Notes: generated from the sequence alone by a model not told the origin. Shown: positions 1 through 8,394, numbered from the stretch's first letter. The stretch: 64,000 nt of DNA from an uncultured Dysosmobacter sp. (GCA_947625655.1 CANQPD010000012.1:19963-83962), one strand, 5' to 3'. Program-made: numbers and translations.

Positions 1-690
1 ACGGACGAGGACGGCCAGATCACCGTTCCCGCCGTCACTGTCTCCGAGCGCCACACCGCCTATATTGTGGGTTACACGGACGGCACCTTTGGCCCGGAGC
101 GGAACATGACCCGGAGCGAGGCCGCCGCTATCTTCGCCCGCCTGCTGGCGGACAAGAACGGCGACACCCTCACCACGGCGGCGAAAACCAAGTTTACGGA
201 TATTCCCGCCAACGCATGGTACAGCGGCTATGTAAAATATCTCGTCAATTATGATGTGGTATATGGCCGGAGCGAGGATACCTTTGCCCCGGACGATCCC
301 ATCACCCGCGCCGAGTTTACCGCCTTTGCGGTGCGCTTCTTTGAGGCGTATGGGGACGGGGACGCGGAGATCATGGAGCAGTATGCGGGATTCAGCGATG
401 TTTCCTCCGGCTATTGGGCGGCGGAATATATCAAGGACGCGGCCATCCACGGCTGGATCAAGGGCTATGGGGATGGCACCTTCCGGGCAGACCGCTACAT
501 TACCCGCGCCGAGGTGGTAACAATCGTCAACCGCCTGCTGGGGCGGTATGCCGACGAGGAATTTATTGACGCCAACCTGCGGCGGCTCAACACCTTCCCG
601 GATGTGACGGAAAAGCATTGGGCCTACTACGACGTGCTGGAGGCGGCCAACACCCACACCGCCACTGTGAATGAAAGAAAAGCAAAGTGA
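1..690 (+). CDS. SLH-domain surface protein, C-terminal part
   Basis: The reading frame is open from the first base, so the 5' end lies outside the window; 229 residues are visible. They contain three S-layer homology repeats with the usual signatures (GYTDGTFGPERNMTRSEAAA, then WYSGYVKYLVNYDVVYGR, then GYGDGTFRADRYITRAEVV) and the start of a fourth (FPDVTEKHWAYYDVL). SLH repeats bind secondary cell wall polymers and hold exported proteins on Gram-positive walls. The gene ends directly before a palindrome that makes a good terminator. The upstream domains, and so the function of the exposed part, cannot be seen. It is probably surface cargo of the ICE. Confidence 0.88.
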   Translation, partial: TDEDGQITVPAVTVSERHTAYIVGYTDGTFGPERNMTRSEAAAIFARLLADKNGDTLTTAAKTKFTDIPANAWYSGYVKYLVNYDVVYGRSEDTFAPDDPITRAEFTAFAVRFFEAYGDGDAEIMEQYAGFSDVSSGYWAAEYIKDAAIHGWIKGYGDGTFRADRYITRAEVVTIVNRLLGRYADEEFIDANLRRLNTFPDVTEKHWAYYDVLEAANTHTATVNERKAK

Positions 691-720
691 CCTTTGGGAC
701 ACAGTGTCCCGAAGGTCCTT
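690..720 (+). terminator. Terminator built on palindrome copy 1
   Basis: GACCTTTGGGACAC and GTGTCCCGAAGGTC pair (one G-T) around a single A, followed by CTTTTTT. It starts on the last base of the SLH gene stop codon. This copy has CAG in the centre instead of AAG/CTT. Confidence 0.8.
691..715. repeat. ICE palindrome copy 1 (core 696-710)
   Basis: Core GGGACACAGTGTCCC with CTTT/GAAG arms. It is the only copy with a changed centre and is the stem of the SLH gene terminator. Confidence 0.85.
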
Positions 721-755
721 TTTTCATGCCCGCCCCGGATCTCCATGTTTGAGGA

Positions 756-955
756 CTGGCTCTGGCCGATATATCCCCCGTCGCCGCCGTCAAAAAAGCA
801 CAGGCGGGAGCTGCCCGTCAAGGGGGCCGACGGCCCCGCCGCTGTGCGGCGGCCCTGCCCTTGACGGGCTGCCCCGGCTGTGCTATCCCCAGCGGCGCGG
901 CGGGGGTATATCCTCCAGAGCCGCCCCCTTGCCCAAGATTGGGCAAGGGCGGGGG
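756..955. other. Long rod-like inverted repeat plus second hairpin
   Basis: The gap between the SLH gene and the next gene holds no convincing gene but is strongly self-complementary. GGCTCTGG (758-765) pairs with CCAGAGCC (915-922). Inside it, ATATCCCCCG pairs with CGGGGGTATA, and GCACAG plus GCCCGTCAAGGG (798-824) pair with CCCTTGACGGGC and CTGTGC (858-883). A separate hairpin, CTTGCCCAA-GA-TTGGGCAAG, sits at 928-947. The result would be a roughly 165-nt rod followed by a short stem. Possible roles are a structured RNA leader, a single-strand replication origin or a protein binding site; the sequence alone does not decide. Confidence 0.6.
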
Positions 956-999
956 GATCGGGTTGAACGAACAATATTAAATTACGGAGGTTTTGCAAT

Positions 1000-1353
1000 A
1001 TGAAACGGCCTTTAGCGTATATTACCGCCGCATGGCTGGGCGGCGACAGTGAGAACGCGGAACAGGCGGCCCGGTACTGCCGTGCGGTGTACGAGGCGGG
1101 CTACGCGCCCATCTGCCCTGCGCTGTTCCTGCCCCTGTTCCTCAACGATCCTGTGCCCCAGGAGCACAGGGACGGACTGGACATGGCCCGCGACCTGCTC
1201 CGGCGCTCCCGTGTGCTGGTGGTGTGCGGCCATACCGTCACGGAGGCGGTGAAGAACGACATCGCCACGGCCCAGCGGCTGGGGATCACGGCGACCACCT
1301 TGGAGGGCATTTTGACAGTCAAGGGGCAGGGACGGCCCCGGAGCCGTGGCTGA
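1000..1353 (+). CDS. DUF7768/DUF4406-like small protein
   Basis: A 117-residue protein with a clear ribosome binding site (GGAGG 8-12 bases before the ATG). The opening MKRPLAYITAAWLGGDSE, then ARYCRAVYEAGYAPICPALF, and later SRVLVVCGHTVTEAVKNDI resemble the small Rossmann-like family related to nucleoside 2-deoxyribosyltransferases found in phages and conjugative elements. Activity has not been shown for this branch, so no reaction is assigned. It is the first gene of the accessory block leading to ArdA, and its stop overlaps the GTG start of the next gene by 8 bases, which suggests translational coupling. Confidence 0.7.
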   Translation: MKRPLAYITAAWLGGDSENAEQAARYCRAVYEAGYAPICPALFLPLFLNDPVPQEHRDGLDMARDLLRRSRVLVVCGHTVTEAVKNDIATAQRLGITATTLEGILTVKGQGRPRSRG

Positions 1354-2116
1354 TACGGCCCGCCCACTGCTGGACGATCCTGCCGTCAAGGAATTTCTGG
1401 CGCTGCTGGAACAGCACGACGCCCCCGGCAAGGGGGAGTTTCTGGCCCTGCTCCAACAGATCGCCGGGATGGAAAAGCAGCTCAACACCGCCACGGCGGA
1501 GCTGGCGGCCATGCGGCGGGAACTGGCAGAGGCGCGGGATGGCCCGGTCAAGCGGGCTCTGACAAAAGCCGTCCGTGGGTTGGAAAAAGGCGTTGCCGTT
1601 CTGCGTGAGCGGCTGGATATGCTGAGAGAGTCTGTCAAAGACGGGTGCAGGCGGGCGGTGGCGGCGTTTCGTGAGCGCGGCGTGTCCGCCCTGGCCCGCA
1701 CAACGGAGTTTTTCCACCTCCGGCCCGCGCTGGAGGCGGTGGGCCGGGCGGCAGATAAAGCTATGGCCGACTGTGACCGGACTGCCGCAGATGTGCGGAA
1801 CGTGAGCGCAAACTGCCACGAGGCCGGGCGGCATTTGAAAAACGCAGGCCGGGTGCTGGCCGGGCTGGAGCCGGTGGTGGAGGCCAACGGCCCCGGCAAG
1901 CTGGCCCGCGCCGTAGAGTCTCTGTGCAAGAAGGAAAAGGCCCTGCATGGAGCCATCAAGCTGAACGCACAGCGGGCAGCAGCCAGCCTGTCCCGACTGG
2001 AACAGGCCGCCCAGCGCCCTCCCTCTATTCGTCAGACCATGCGGGCGCTCAATGAAAAGATCGCGCGGGAGCAGCGGGAACGGCCCGCCCCCACGGTGGA
2101 GCATGAGGGAAGGTAG
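1346..2116 (+). CDS. DUF6674-like ICE protein
   Basis: A 256-residue protein starting with GTG inside the end of the preceding gene. The N-terminus (LLDDPAVKEFLALLEQHD, then GKGEFLALLQQIAGMEKQL) matches the pattern of the DUF6674 family, from memory, found in Clostridia conjugative elements. The rest is predicted to be almost entirely helical with long charged heptad-like stretches, including EKGVAVLRERLDMLRES and CKKEKALHGAIKLNAQRAAA. No catalytic motif, signal peptide or membrane segment is visible. It lies between the DUF7768-like gene and ArdA in one tight operon. The role is unknown; a structural or DNA-associated helper in transfer is possible. Confidence 0.65.
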   Translation: MADTARPLLDDPAVKEFLALLEQHDAPGKGEFLALLQQIAGMEKQLNTATAELAAMRRELAEARDGPVKRALTKAVRGLEKGVAVLRERLDMLRESVKDGCRRAVAAFRERGVSALARTTEFFHLRPALEAVGRAADKAMADCDRTAADVRNVSANCHEAGRHLKNAGRVLAGLEPVVEANGPGKLARAVESLCKKEKALHGAIKLNAQRAAASLSRLEQAAQRPPSIRQTMRALNEKIAREQRERPAPTVEHEGR

Positions 2117-2119
2117 CGG

Positions 2120-2830
2120 ATGGATGTAACGATCACCGCCCGCCTTACCAACTGGTTTCAATACCAGCAAGGGGAGCGCCGGGATATTGAAGTAACGTTT
2201 CCCATATCCCGCGAAGAAATGCGGACGGCTCTGAAATCCATTGGTGTGGATGGCGTTCGTGCCAAGCATACGATCCTCACCGGGTACAACAGCAACCTTT
2301 CCGGCTTTTGCCATTGTCTCACGCAGTATGACAGCGTGGACGAGGTAAACTATCTGGCCCGGCTGCTCTCCGGCTTGTCGGAGAGTGAGCTGGATACCTT
2401 TCAGGCGGTGCTGGACTACGGGGAGCATAACCAATGCGCCGCCGACCTGATCGATCTGGCGCTCAATTTGGAGCATTTTGAGCTCCATCCCGGTGTGGAC
2501 ACGGACGAGGAGCTGGGCCGCATCTATGCGGACTTTGACAGCAGCATTGAGATACCGGAAAATGTCCGGCTCTATTTTGACTACGAGGCATACGGGCGGG
2601 ATTTGCGGCTCAATGAGGGCGGCTGTTTTGTGGATGGCGGGTATCTGACAAAATCCGGCCAATATCAGGAGAAATACCACGGCCCGGAGGATATTCCCCC
2701 GGAGCACCGGGTATTCTCCTATCCCAAGCTGACGATCCGGGAAAAGCTGGACGCCTATAAGGAGGTGACTGGTCGGGCGGCCCCGGACAATACAAGACCG
2801 GCCCCGGAACAGGGCCATGACGACAGATGA
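2120..2830 (+). CDS. ardA: Antirestriction protein ArdA
   Basis: A 236-residue, strongly acidic protein typical of ArdA, which mimics bent B-form DNA and blocks type I restriction enzymes when a conjugative element enters a new host. The DNA-mimic region includes ELDTFQAVLDYGEH, LNLEHFELHPGVDTDEELGR and IYADFDSSIEIPENVRLYFD. The C-terminus carries FSYPKLTIREKLDAYKEV, as in Tn916 Orf18-like proteins. It begins 3 bases after the preceding stop. A palindrome and terminator follow the stop directly. The position is notable because the ICE appears to have inserted into a type I restriction locus (see hsdM). Confidence 0.88.
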   Translation: MDVTITARLTNWFQYQQGERRDIEVTFPISREEMRTALKSIGVDGVRAKHTILTGYNSNLSGFCHCLTQYDSVDEVNYLARLLSGLSESELDTFQAVLDYGEHNQCAADLIDLALNLEHFELHPGVDTDEELGRIYADFDSSIEIPENVRLYFDYEAYGRDLRLNEGGCFVDGGYLTKSGQYQEKYHGPEDIPPEHRVFSYPKLTIREKLDAYKEVTGRAAPDNTRPAPEQGHDDR

Positions 2831-2862
2831 ACCCCTTTGGGACACTTTGTCCCAAAGGGGTT
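2830..2862. terminator. Convergent terminator on palindrome copy 2 (core 2839-2853)
   Basis: AACCCCTTTGGGACA-CTT-TGTCCCAAAGGGGTT is a perfect 15-bp stem with a 3-base loop. It lies between the ardA stop and the stop of a small gene on the other strand, so it may terminate both. Neither side has a strong T run. Confidence 0.7.
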
Positions 2863-3047
2863 CATTGTTCGTTCCCGTTCTTTTCATCAAAAGAGAGCAG
2901 GGCTTCCAATTCTTTTTGAGGATCAACAATAACAATATTCATCTGCTGTTCTTGCAGTTTTTTAAGATCGTGATCCAACATTTCCCGTTTACCACAGGAG
3001 CCCGTATAGACCCCAATGGGGAATGGTGGCTGATTAAAACATTTCAT
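2862..3047 (-). CDS. Small hypothetical protein (61 aa)
   Basis: A short gene on the minus strand, convergent with ardA. The chosen ATG (complement of 3045-3047) follows GGAGGAAA with 7-base spacing; an in-frame GTG at 3068 lacks a binding site. The product begins MKCFNQPPFPIGVYTGSCG and continues with an acidic helical part, REMLDHDLKKLQEQQ then IVIVDPQKELEALLSF. Its composition is protein-like and not that of a GC-rich shadow frame. No family was recognised. The region is AT-richer than its neighbours, so it may have been acquired separately. Confidence 0.5.
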   Translation of the reverse strand: MKCFNQPPFPIGVYTGSCGKREMLDHDLKKLQEQQMNIVIVDPQKELEALLSFDEKNGNEQ

Positions 3048-3146
3048 CAGCAGCTTTCCTCCATGCACGTTTAGCTGGTTTTCAGTTTATCATGCGATAA
3101 ACTTCGCGTCAATATTCATTTGTTTTTTCGAGGAGGTGATGAATAG

Positions 3147-3617
3147 CTGGCGGAGGAAGAAGTCTCCCGGCGCACGGTTGCGCTGACCGTCAACGCAAGT
3201 AAATTGACGGCGCGGGTATTGGCCCAGGTGCTCCGGGCGGCGGCCCGGAAGATCCGGCAGGAGCGGCAGGCTCATAAAGCCCCCCACGGCAAACAGACCG
3301 TGAGACAGCTCATGGGCCACGGAGAAGCCACAAGCAGCATCCCCGTGGAGGCCCCGGCCCTCTTTGACCGGGCGGCCCGCCGCTGGAATGTGGACTATGC
3401 CTTTTACCAGACGGAGCCGGGCAAATACCTGTTGTTCTTCAAATCCAAGCAGGCGGACGCCATCACCGCCTGTATGTCGGACTACTCCCGGCGTGTGCTG
3501 AAACAGTCCCGATCTCGGCGCGTCCCCATTCTGGAGCGGCTGCACCGGGCCCAGGATCGGGTGCGGCGGCAGCCGGTGCGGGAACGGACAAAGGAGGTGG
3601 CCCACGAGGACAGATAA
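3147..3617 (+). CDS. PcfB/DUF3801-like transfer protein, CTG start
   Basis: About 156 residues. Relatives begin with an (E)EVSRKTVALTVNASKLT-like segment; here EEEVSRRTVALTVNASKLTA is fully in frame, but it begins at a CTG codon (3147) preceded by AGGAGGTGAT with good spacing. The first ordinary start (TTG 3204) would remove this conserved region. An in-frame stop at 3144 rules out a more distant start. The family lies beside the coupling protein in Firmicutes conjugation operons (PcfB of pCF10) and helps deliver the relaxase-DNA complex to the transfer channel. The end overlaps the next gene's start region. The family assignment is strong; use of CTG is inferred. Confidence 0.8.
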   Translation: MAEEEVSRRTVALTVNASKLTARVLAQVLRAAARKIRQERQAHKAPHGKQTVRQLMGHGEATSSIPVEAPALFDRAARRWNVDYAFYQTEPGKYLLFFKSKQADAITACMSDYSRRVLKQSRSRRVPILERLHRAQDRVRRQPVRERTKEVAHEDR

Positions 3618-5457
3618 AATCAAGCAATACCTTATTCCCAATATCCCCTATTTGTGCATCGGCTGGACCTGTCTGAAACTGGGTACGGCCTACCGGCTGG
3701 CGGTGGGGGCCGGATTTGCTCAAAAGCTGGTGGGGATGCTGGCGGCCATCGGCCCGGCCTTTGCGGACTTTGCGCCGGGCCTGCATGGTTTTGACTGGCT
3801 CGTTGGGATCGCGGGCGTGGCGGCGTTCCGGCTGCTGATCTACACGCGGGCCAAGAACGCGAAGAAATTTCGCCGGGATGCTGAGTACGGCAGCTCCCGT
3901 TGGGGCACAGCGGCAGACATCAAGCCGTTCGTCGATCCCGTGTTTGAAAACAACATCATTCTCACGGGCACGGAATTTCTCACCATGAACACCCGGCCCA
4001 AAAATCCCGCCAACGCCCGCAATCTCAACTGCTGCGTCATTGGTTCGTCGGGATCAGGCAAAACCCGGTTCTGGCTTACCCCGCAGCTGCTCCAGGCCAG
4101 CGCGGGCAAGCACGGGTGCAGCTATGTAGTGGTAGACCCCAAGGGCGGCACCCTGGACCAGTGCGGCGCGTTTTTGCAGCGGCAGGGTTATGAGGTGCGG
4201 GTGTTCAACAGTATCGACTTTTCAAAAAGTATGCACTACAACCCTCTGGCCTACATCCGCAACGAGGCGGACATCCTGAAATTCGTGGACACCCTGATCG
4301 CCAATACCTCCGGCGACGGCAAGGAGAGCGATCCGTTCTGGCGGAAGGCGGAAACGCTTTTGTACTGCGCCCTGATCGCCTATATCATCTTCGAGGGCGC
4401 GCCGGAGGACAAGAACATGAATACGCTGGTGGATATGATCAGCGGTATGGAGGTGAAGGAAAACGACGAAAACTTTATGAACGCGGTGGACTATATGTTC
4501 GCCGGGCTGGAAAAGCGCAAGCCGGATTGTTTCGCGGTCAAGCAGTACAAAAAATACAAGCTGGCCAGCGGCAAAACGGCAAAATCTATTTTAATTTCCT
4601 GCGGCTCCCGTCTGGCCCCCTTTGACATCCCCCAGCTCCGGGAGATCATGAGCTATGACGAGCTGGGTCTTGACCGCCTGGGGGATAAAAAGACCGCTTT
4701 GTTTTTCCTGATCTCGGACACCACGCCTACCTACAATTTTTTAGTGGCGCTGGCGTTCTCACAGATGTTCAATCTGCTGTGTGAGCGGGCGGACAACGTG
4801 CATGGGGGCCGCCTGCCCCATCATGTGCGGGTGCTGTGGGACGAGGCGGCCAATACGGGGCAGGTGCCGAACCTGGAGAAGATCGTGGCGGTCATCCGTT
4901 CCCGCGAGGTGAGCCTGTGCCTGTTCTATCAGCAGATGGCCCAGTGCAAGGCCATTTATGACAAGCACGCGGAAACGGTGATGGGAAACATGGACAGCAT
5001 GATTTTTCTGGGTGGCCGGGAAAGCTCCACCATCAAGGAGATTTCGGAAAACTGGCTGGGCAAGGCGACGATCTCCATGCAGACCGAGGGCCGCTCTAAG
5101 GGGCAAAGTGAAAGTTACAGCCTGAACACGCAACGGCTGGGCCGGGAGCTTATGACCCCCGCCGAGCTTGCCACCATGCCCGGCGACAGGTGTATTTTGC
5201 AGTTACGGGGCCTGCCCCCGTTCTATTCCCTCAAGTATGATTTGAAAGACCACCCCAATTACAAGTACACGGCGGAGGCGGATAAAAAGCGCAACGCCTT
5301 TGACCTGTCCCGGCTCATTACCCGCCGCATGGACAGGTTAGACCCACGGGAGGAGTACGCCGTGTACGAGGTGGACGGACCGCCGGAGCCGTTGACCGCC
5401 GAGGACGAGGACATCCTCAGCTATGATGACATCGACGATCCCGACGCCTATCCATAA
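3604..5457 (+). CDS. virD4: VirD4/TraG type IV coupling ATPase, ACG start
   Basis: Coupling protein that recruits the relaxase-DNA complex and feeds it to the type IV secretion channel. Two N-terminal membrane segments are followed by Walker A GSSGSGKT near residue 146 and Walker B VLWDEAANTGQ near residue 408, with the IVAVIRSREVSLCLFYQQMAQ region typical of TraG. Relatives begin MK/RTDKIKQYLIPNIPYL; here RTDKIKQYLIPN is in frame, but the preceding codon is ACG (3604), with AGGAGG 6 bases upstream. The first ordinary codon, TTG 3652, would remove part of the first membrane segment. From ACG the protein has 617 residues. It overlaps the preceding gene by 14 bases. Confidence 0.92.
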   Translation, partial: TRTDKIKQYLIPNIPYLCIGWTCLKLGTAYRLAVGAGFAQKLVGMLAAIGPAFADFAPGLHGFDWLVGIAGVAAFRLLIYTRAKNAKKFRRDAEYGSSRWGTAADIKPFVDPVFENNIILTGTEFLTMNTRPKNPANARNLNCCVIGSSGSGKTRFWLTPQLLQASAGKHGCSYVVVDPKGGTLDQCGAFLQRQGYEVRVFNSIDFSKSMHYNPLAYIRNEADILKFVDTLIANTSGDGKESDPFWRKAETLLYCALIAYIIFEGAPEDKNMNTLVDMISGMEVKENDENFMNAVDYMFAGLEKRKPDCFAVKQYKKYKLASGKTAKSILISCGSRLAPFDIPQLREIMSYDELGLDRLGDKKTALFFLISDTTPTYNFLVALAFSQMFNLLCERADNVHGGRLPHHVRVLWDEAANTGQVPNLEKIVAVIRSREVSLCLFYQQMAQCKAIYDKHAETVMGNMDSMIFLGGRESSTIKEISENWLGKATISMQTEGRSKGQSESYSLNTQRLGRELMTPAELATMPGDRCILQLRGLPPFYSLKYDLKDHPNYKYTAEADKKRNAFDLSRLITRRMDRLDPREEYAVYEVDGPPEPLTAEDEDILSYDDIDDPDAYP

Positions 5458-5647
5458 GCCAGGGCCCCCGCAAAATCGTTAGATTTTGTGGGGAGAGGAG
5501 GTGCAACGGAACGGGGGCTTGCTTTGGGACAAAGTGTCCCGAAGCAAGCGGAGTGAAGTTTGTGCCGACGAGTCCCAAAGCACCCGCCGCCGGAAATGGC
5601 GGCTATTTTTGTGGCCGGGAGCGTTCTCCCGGAGAAATGGAGGTTCT
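5458..5647 (+). promoter_or_regulatory. Hairpin-rich leader before the Maff2 gene
   Basis: This 190-base gap has three hairpins and no gene: CCCCGCAAAATC-GTTA-GATTTTGTGGGG (5466-5493), palindrome copy 3 with an extended 15-bp stem (5517-5549), and CCGGGAG-CGTT-CTCCCGG (5615-5632) just before the ribosome binding site. It may limit read-through or protect mRNA for the abundant small membrane protein that follows. Confidence 0.5.
5517..5549. repeat. ICE palindrome copy 3 (core 5526-5540)
   Basis: Core GGGACAAAGTGTCCC; the arms extend to GCTTGCTTTGGGACA / TGTCCCGAAGCAAGC, a 15-bp stem with one T-G pair. No T run follows, so simple termination is unlikely. Confidence 0.9.
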
Positions 5648-5860
5648 ATGCAGTTTTTCACCTCGGCAGTCTCTACCCTGCAAACCCTTGTTGTGGCCCT
5701 GGGCGCCGGTTTGGGCGTGTGGGGCGTCGTCAATCTGCTGGAGGGGTACGGGTCCGACAATCCCGGTTCCAAAAGCCAGGGCATGAAACAGCTCATGGCG
5801 GGCGGCGGCATCATCCTGCTGGGCACCACCCTGATCCCGCAGTTGTCCAGCCTGTTTTAA
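5648..5860 (+). CDS. Maff2 family small membrane protein
   Basis: A 70-residue protein with two hydrophobic segments: TLVVALGAGLGVWGVVNLLE and then LMAGGGIILLGTTLIPQLSS. ATG 5648 follows a GGAGG site. This matches the Maff2 family regularly found between the coupling protein and the VirB6-like gene in Clostridia ICEs. By size, topology and position it resembles a VirB2-type pilin or channel component, but this role is inferred. The central GYGSDNPGSKSQGMKQ loop is polar and probably faces the cytoplasm. Confidence 0.85.
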   Translation: MQFFTSAVSTLQTLVVALGAGLGVWGVVNLLEGYGSDNPGSKSQGMKQLMAGGGIILLGTTLIPQLSSLF

Positions 5861-5872
5861 GGGCGGCGGCCT

Positions 5873-6739
5873 ATGGATTTTCTTTCCGACTGGCTCACGG
5901 ACTGGCTGAAGGAGCTGTTGATCAGCGGCATCATGGGGAACTTGGAGGGCCTGTTCGATACCGTAAACGCCAAGGTCGGGGAGATCTCGGTGCAGGTGGG
6001 GACATCCCCGGCGGCGTGGAACGCCGGGGTATTCTCCCTGATCCGGCAGCTTTCCGAAACGGTGGTCTTGCCGATTGCCGGGCTGATATTGACCTTTGTA
6101 GCCACCTATGAGCTGATCCAGATGCTTATAGACCGGAACAACCTGCATGACATTGACTACTGGATATTCTTCAAGTGGATATTCAAGACGGCCTGTGCCA
6201 TCCTCATTCTCTCCAATACGTTTAACATCGTCATGGCGGTGTTTGACGTGTCGCAAAGCGTGATCGCCAGCGCCGCCGGGCTGGTGCAGGGTTCCACGGA
6301 CGTTACGGCGGATATGCTTACCGGGCTGGAAACAACGCTGGAGGGGATGGACGTGGGCCCCCTGCTGGGGCTGTTCATGCAGACCATGCTCATCAATGTG
6401 GCGATGCCTATTATGAGCATCGTAATCTTCGTCATCACCTATGGCCGGATGCTGGAAATCTATTTGCTGACCAGCTTGGCCCCGATCCCCGTGGCGACGC
6501 TCTCCAACCGGGAGTTGGGCGGCACGGGCCAGAACTATTTGCGCTCCCTGTTCGCCGTAGGCTTTCAGGGGCTTTTAATACTCGTCTGCGTGGCGATCTA
6601 TGCGGTGCTCATTCAGAACATTGCCACGGGCGGCGATCCCATCGGCGCGATCTGGGGCGCGATGGGCTATACGGTGCTGCTCACGTTCATGCTGTTCAAA
6701 ACGGGCAGCATCGCCAAGAGCGTGTTTGGGGCGCATTGA
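5873..6739 (+). CDS. VirB6/TrbL-like channel protein (CD1112 family)
   Basis: A 288-residue polytopic membrane protein. After an amphipathic start (MDFLSDWLTDWLKELL) there are about five or six hydrophobic segments, including TVVLPIAGLILTFVATYELI, TACAILILSNTFNIVMAVF, LINVAMPIMSIVIFVITYG and SLFAVGFQGLLILVCVAIYA. This is the pattern of the VirB6/TrbL-like proteins of Clostridium difficile-type conjugative transposons, thought to form the inner-membrane part of the transfer channel. It starts 12 bases after the Maff2 stop and overlaps the methyltransferase start by 4 bases. Confidence 0.85.
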   Translation: MDFLSDWLTDWLKELLISGIMGNLEGLFDTVNAKVGEISVQVGTSPAAWNAGVFSLIRQLSETVVLPIAGLILTFVATYELIQMLIDRNNLHDIDYWIFFKWIFKTACAILILSNTFNIVMAVFDVSQSVIASAAGLVQGSTDVTADMLTGLETTLEGMDVGPLLGLFMQTMLINVAMPIMSIVIFVITYGRMLEIYLLTSLAPIPVATLSNRELGGTGQNYLRSLFAVGFQGLLILVCVAIYAVLIQNIATGGDPIGAIWGAMGYTVLLTFMLFKTGSIAKSVFGAH

Positions 6740-7806
6740 GCATGGGCGGCCCGGTACTCACCCTGGGGAGCCTGTTTGACGGGATTGGTGTGTTCCCCCT
6801 GGCGGCGGCCCGGCAGGGCATTGTCCCGCTGTGGGCCAGTGAGATTGAAAAGGCCCCGGTGTCCATCACCCGGCGGCATTTTCCAGACATGGCCCACTTG
6901 GGGGACATTACCAAACTGGACGGCGGGCGCGTCCCGCCCGTCCATATCGTCACCTTTGGCTCGCCCTGTCAAAACCTCTCACAGATCGGCAACCGCGCCG
7001 GTCTGTGCGGCGCGAAATCCAGTTTGTTCTATGAGGCAATACGAATTATAAACGAAATGAGGGATGCTACTGGAGGTAAATTTCCAATTATCGCTGTTTG
7101 GGAAAACGTCATGGGAGCGTTTTCATCATCTGACCGGATGGATTTTAGAGCCGTCCTGTCCGCGTTCACAGGCTCCCAAATTCCAATGCCTGCTGCTGGA
7201 AGATGGGCAAACGCCGGAATGGTGCGAGGGGGCGTCCCTGACCTCTCCTGGCGGCTCCTGGACGCCCAATATTGGGCAAGGCCCCGGCTGGCCCGGCGGC
7301 AGCGGGTGTTCGTCGTGGCGGATTTTGGAGGGCGGCGTTCTGCCGGGATACTGTTTAAGCCCCGGCCAGTGCTCCCACTTCCTGCGGCTGGCGGAGCGGG
7401 CGGGCTGCCCTCCCCCTGCGGAGATCGAGGCCCTGCTCTTGAAGCAAGGGGGCGAATACCCGTCACAAGGCCCTTTCAGCTATTTCGTATGCGGGGCGCG
7501 GCCAAGGACGGAAACCACGTCCAATTTCGGGACAGCTTCGGATTTTCAACTGACCCTTTTCCCACCCTGTTAGCCGGGGCGCTCAACCCCTTTGCGTTCT
7601 ACTTTGAGGACGATCCGGGGAGCGGCTGCGTCCGTTTTCTCACGGAGCGGGAATGTGAGCGGCTCATGGGCCTGCCGGAAGGCTGGACGGCATACGGCGC
7701 GGAGGGGGATAAAATATCCCCGGCCAGCCGTTATAAGGCGTTGGGAAATGCCATCGCCCTGCCCTGTGCCGAGTACATCATGGCGGGGATCAGGGAGGCA
7801 CTATAA
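6736..7806 (+). CDS. DNA (cytosine-5) methyltransferase
   Basis: A 356-residue C5 methyltransferase. Motif I is SLFDGIGVFPLA at the N-terminus, the catalytic motif IV FGSPCQNLSQIG has its cysteine near residue 77, motif VI is WENVMGAFSS near residue 122, motif VIII is RRQRVFVVADF, and motifs IX-X are ECERLMGLPEGWTAYG and RYKALGNAIALP. The target recognition region is compact. No cognate endonuclease is next to it, so it is probably an orphan enzyme that marks ICE DNA against host restriction. It begins inside the preceding gene's stop (ATGA overlap) in the middle of the transfer operon. Target sequence unknown. Confidence 0.9.
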   Translation: MSMGGPVLTLGSLFDGIGVFPLAAARQGIVPLWASEIEKAPVSITRRHFPDMAHLGDITKLDGGRVPPVHIVTFGSPCQNLSQIGNRAGLCGAKSSLFYEAIRIINEMRDATGGKFPIIAVWENVMGAFSSSDRMDFRAVLSAFTGSQIPMPAAGRWANAGMVRGGVPDLSWRLLDAQYWARPRLARRQRVFVVADFGGRRSAGILFKPRPVLPLPAAGGAGGLPSPCGDRGPALEARGRIPVTRPFQLFRMRGAAKDGNHVQFRDSFGFSTDPFPTLLAGALNPFAFYFEDDPGSGCVRFLTERECERLMGLPEGWTAYGAEGDKISPASRYKALGNAIALPCAEYIMAGIREAL

Positions 7807-7830
7807 CTTTTTTGAAATGGAGGATCGTAT

Positions 7831-8394
7831 ATGGCAAAAGCACAGGCGGCGGCTCCGGCCCCCGCTGTGGATGAGGCGGATCTGGCGGAAATGAACCGTC
7901 TTTTGTTTGAGGCTCCCATCGCGGAGCTGGCAAAAAACCAGGGGATCAGCATTGACGAGGCCGTGGCCCTGCGGGTGGAAAAATCCATTGAGGCCGCGCC
8001 GCTCCCCATTGAGGTGACGGTGCGGCCCATTGAGCCCCAGGGCAGCCTGAAAGGGTTTGCTACGGTGAACATCGGCGGCGTAGTCATCGACGATTTCAAG
8101 GTGGTGGACGGCAAGAACGGGATGTTCCTGAGTCCCCCCAGTAAGGAGGCTCCCGGCACCCGGAGCGGCTACCGCTCCACAGCGCGGGTGCTGGATCGGG
8201 GCTTGCAGGAGCGGCTGGACGCTTTGACCAGGGACGCCTACGCCCGGGCAGTGGAAAAGCTGATCGCCCGCGTGGAGGCTTTGCGGCCCACCCCCATCCG
8301 GGAGCAGATGGCTCAGGCCGCAAAGGAGGCCGGCAAGCACAACGCCGCCCGGTCCGCACCCATCAAGGAAAAGGAGGCGCGGGATGACCGCTGA
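7831..8394 (+). CDS. SpoVG family protein with N-terminal extension
   Basis: A 187-residue protein. Residues about 57-115 match the SpoVG fold: VRPIEPQGSLKGFATVNIGG, VIDDFKVVDGKNGMFLSPPS. SpoVG proteins are small nucleic-acid-binding regulators; the standard protein is about 90-100 residues, so about 60 N-terminal residues (MAKAQAAAPAPAVDEADLAE and a following helical part) and a C-terminal tail are extra. It lies between two DNA methyltransferase genes and overlaps the second by 11 bases. A role in regulating ICE genes or binding entering DNA is possible but unproved. Confidence 0.82.
   Translation: MAKAQAAAPAPAVDEADLAEMNRLLFEAPIAELAKNQGISIDEAVALRVEKSIEAAPLPIEVTVRPIEPQGSLKGFATVNIGGVVIDDFKVVDGKNGMFLSPPSKEAPGTRSGYRSTARVLDRGLQERLDALTRDAYARAVEKLIARVEALRPTPIREQMAQAAKEAGKHNAARSAPIKEKEARDDR

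Noticed and set aside
671..1003. Open frames on both strands between the SLH gene and 1000
   Set aside because: They run through a terminator and a long hairpin, and show no protein-like features.
1319..2935. Long minus-strand open frame (538 codons) opposite DUF6674-like and ardA
   Set aside because: Antisense shadow of well-supported plus-strand genes; it also reads through the palindrome terminator.
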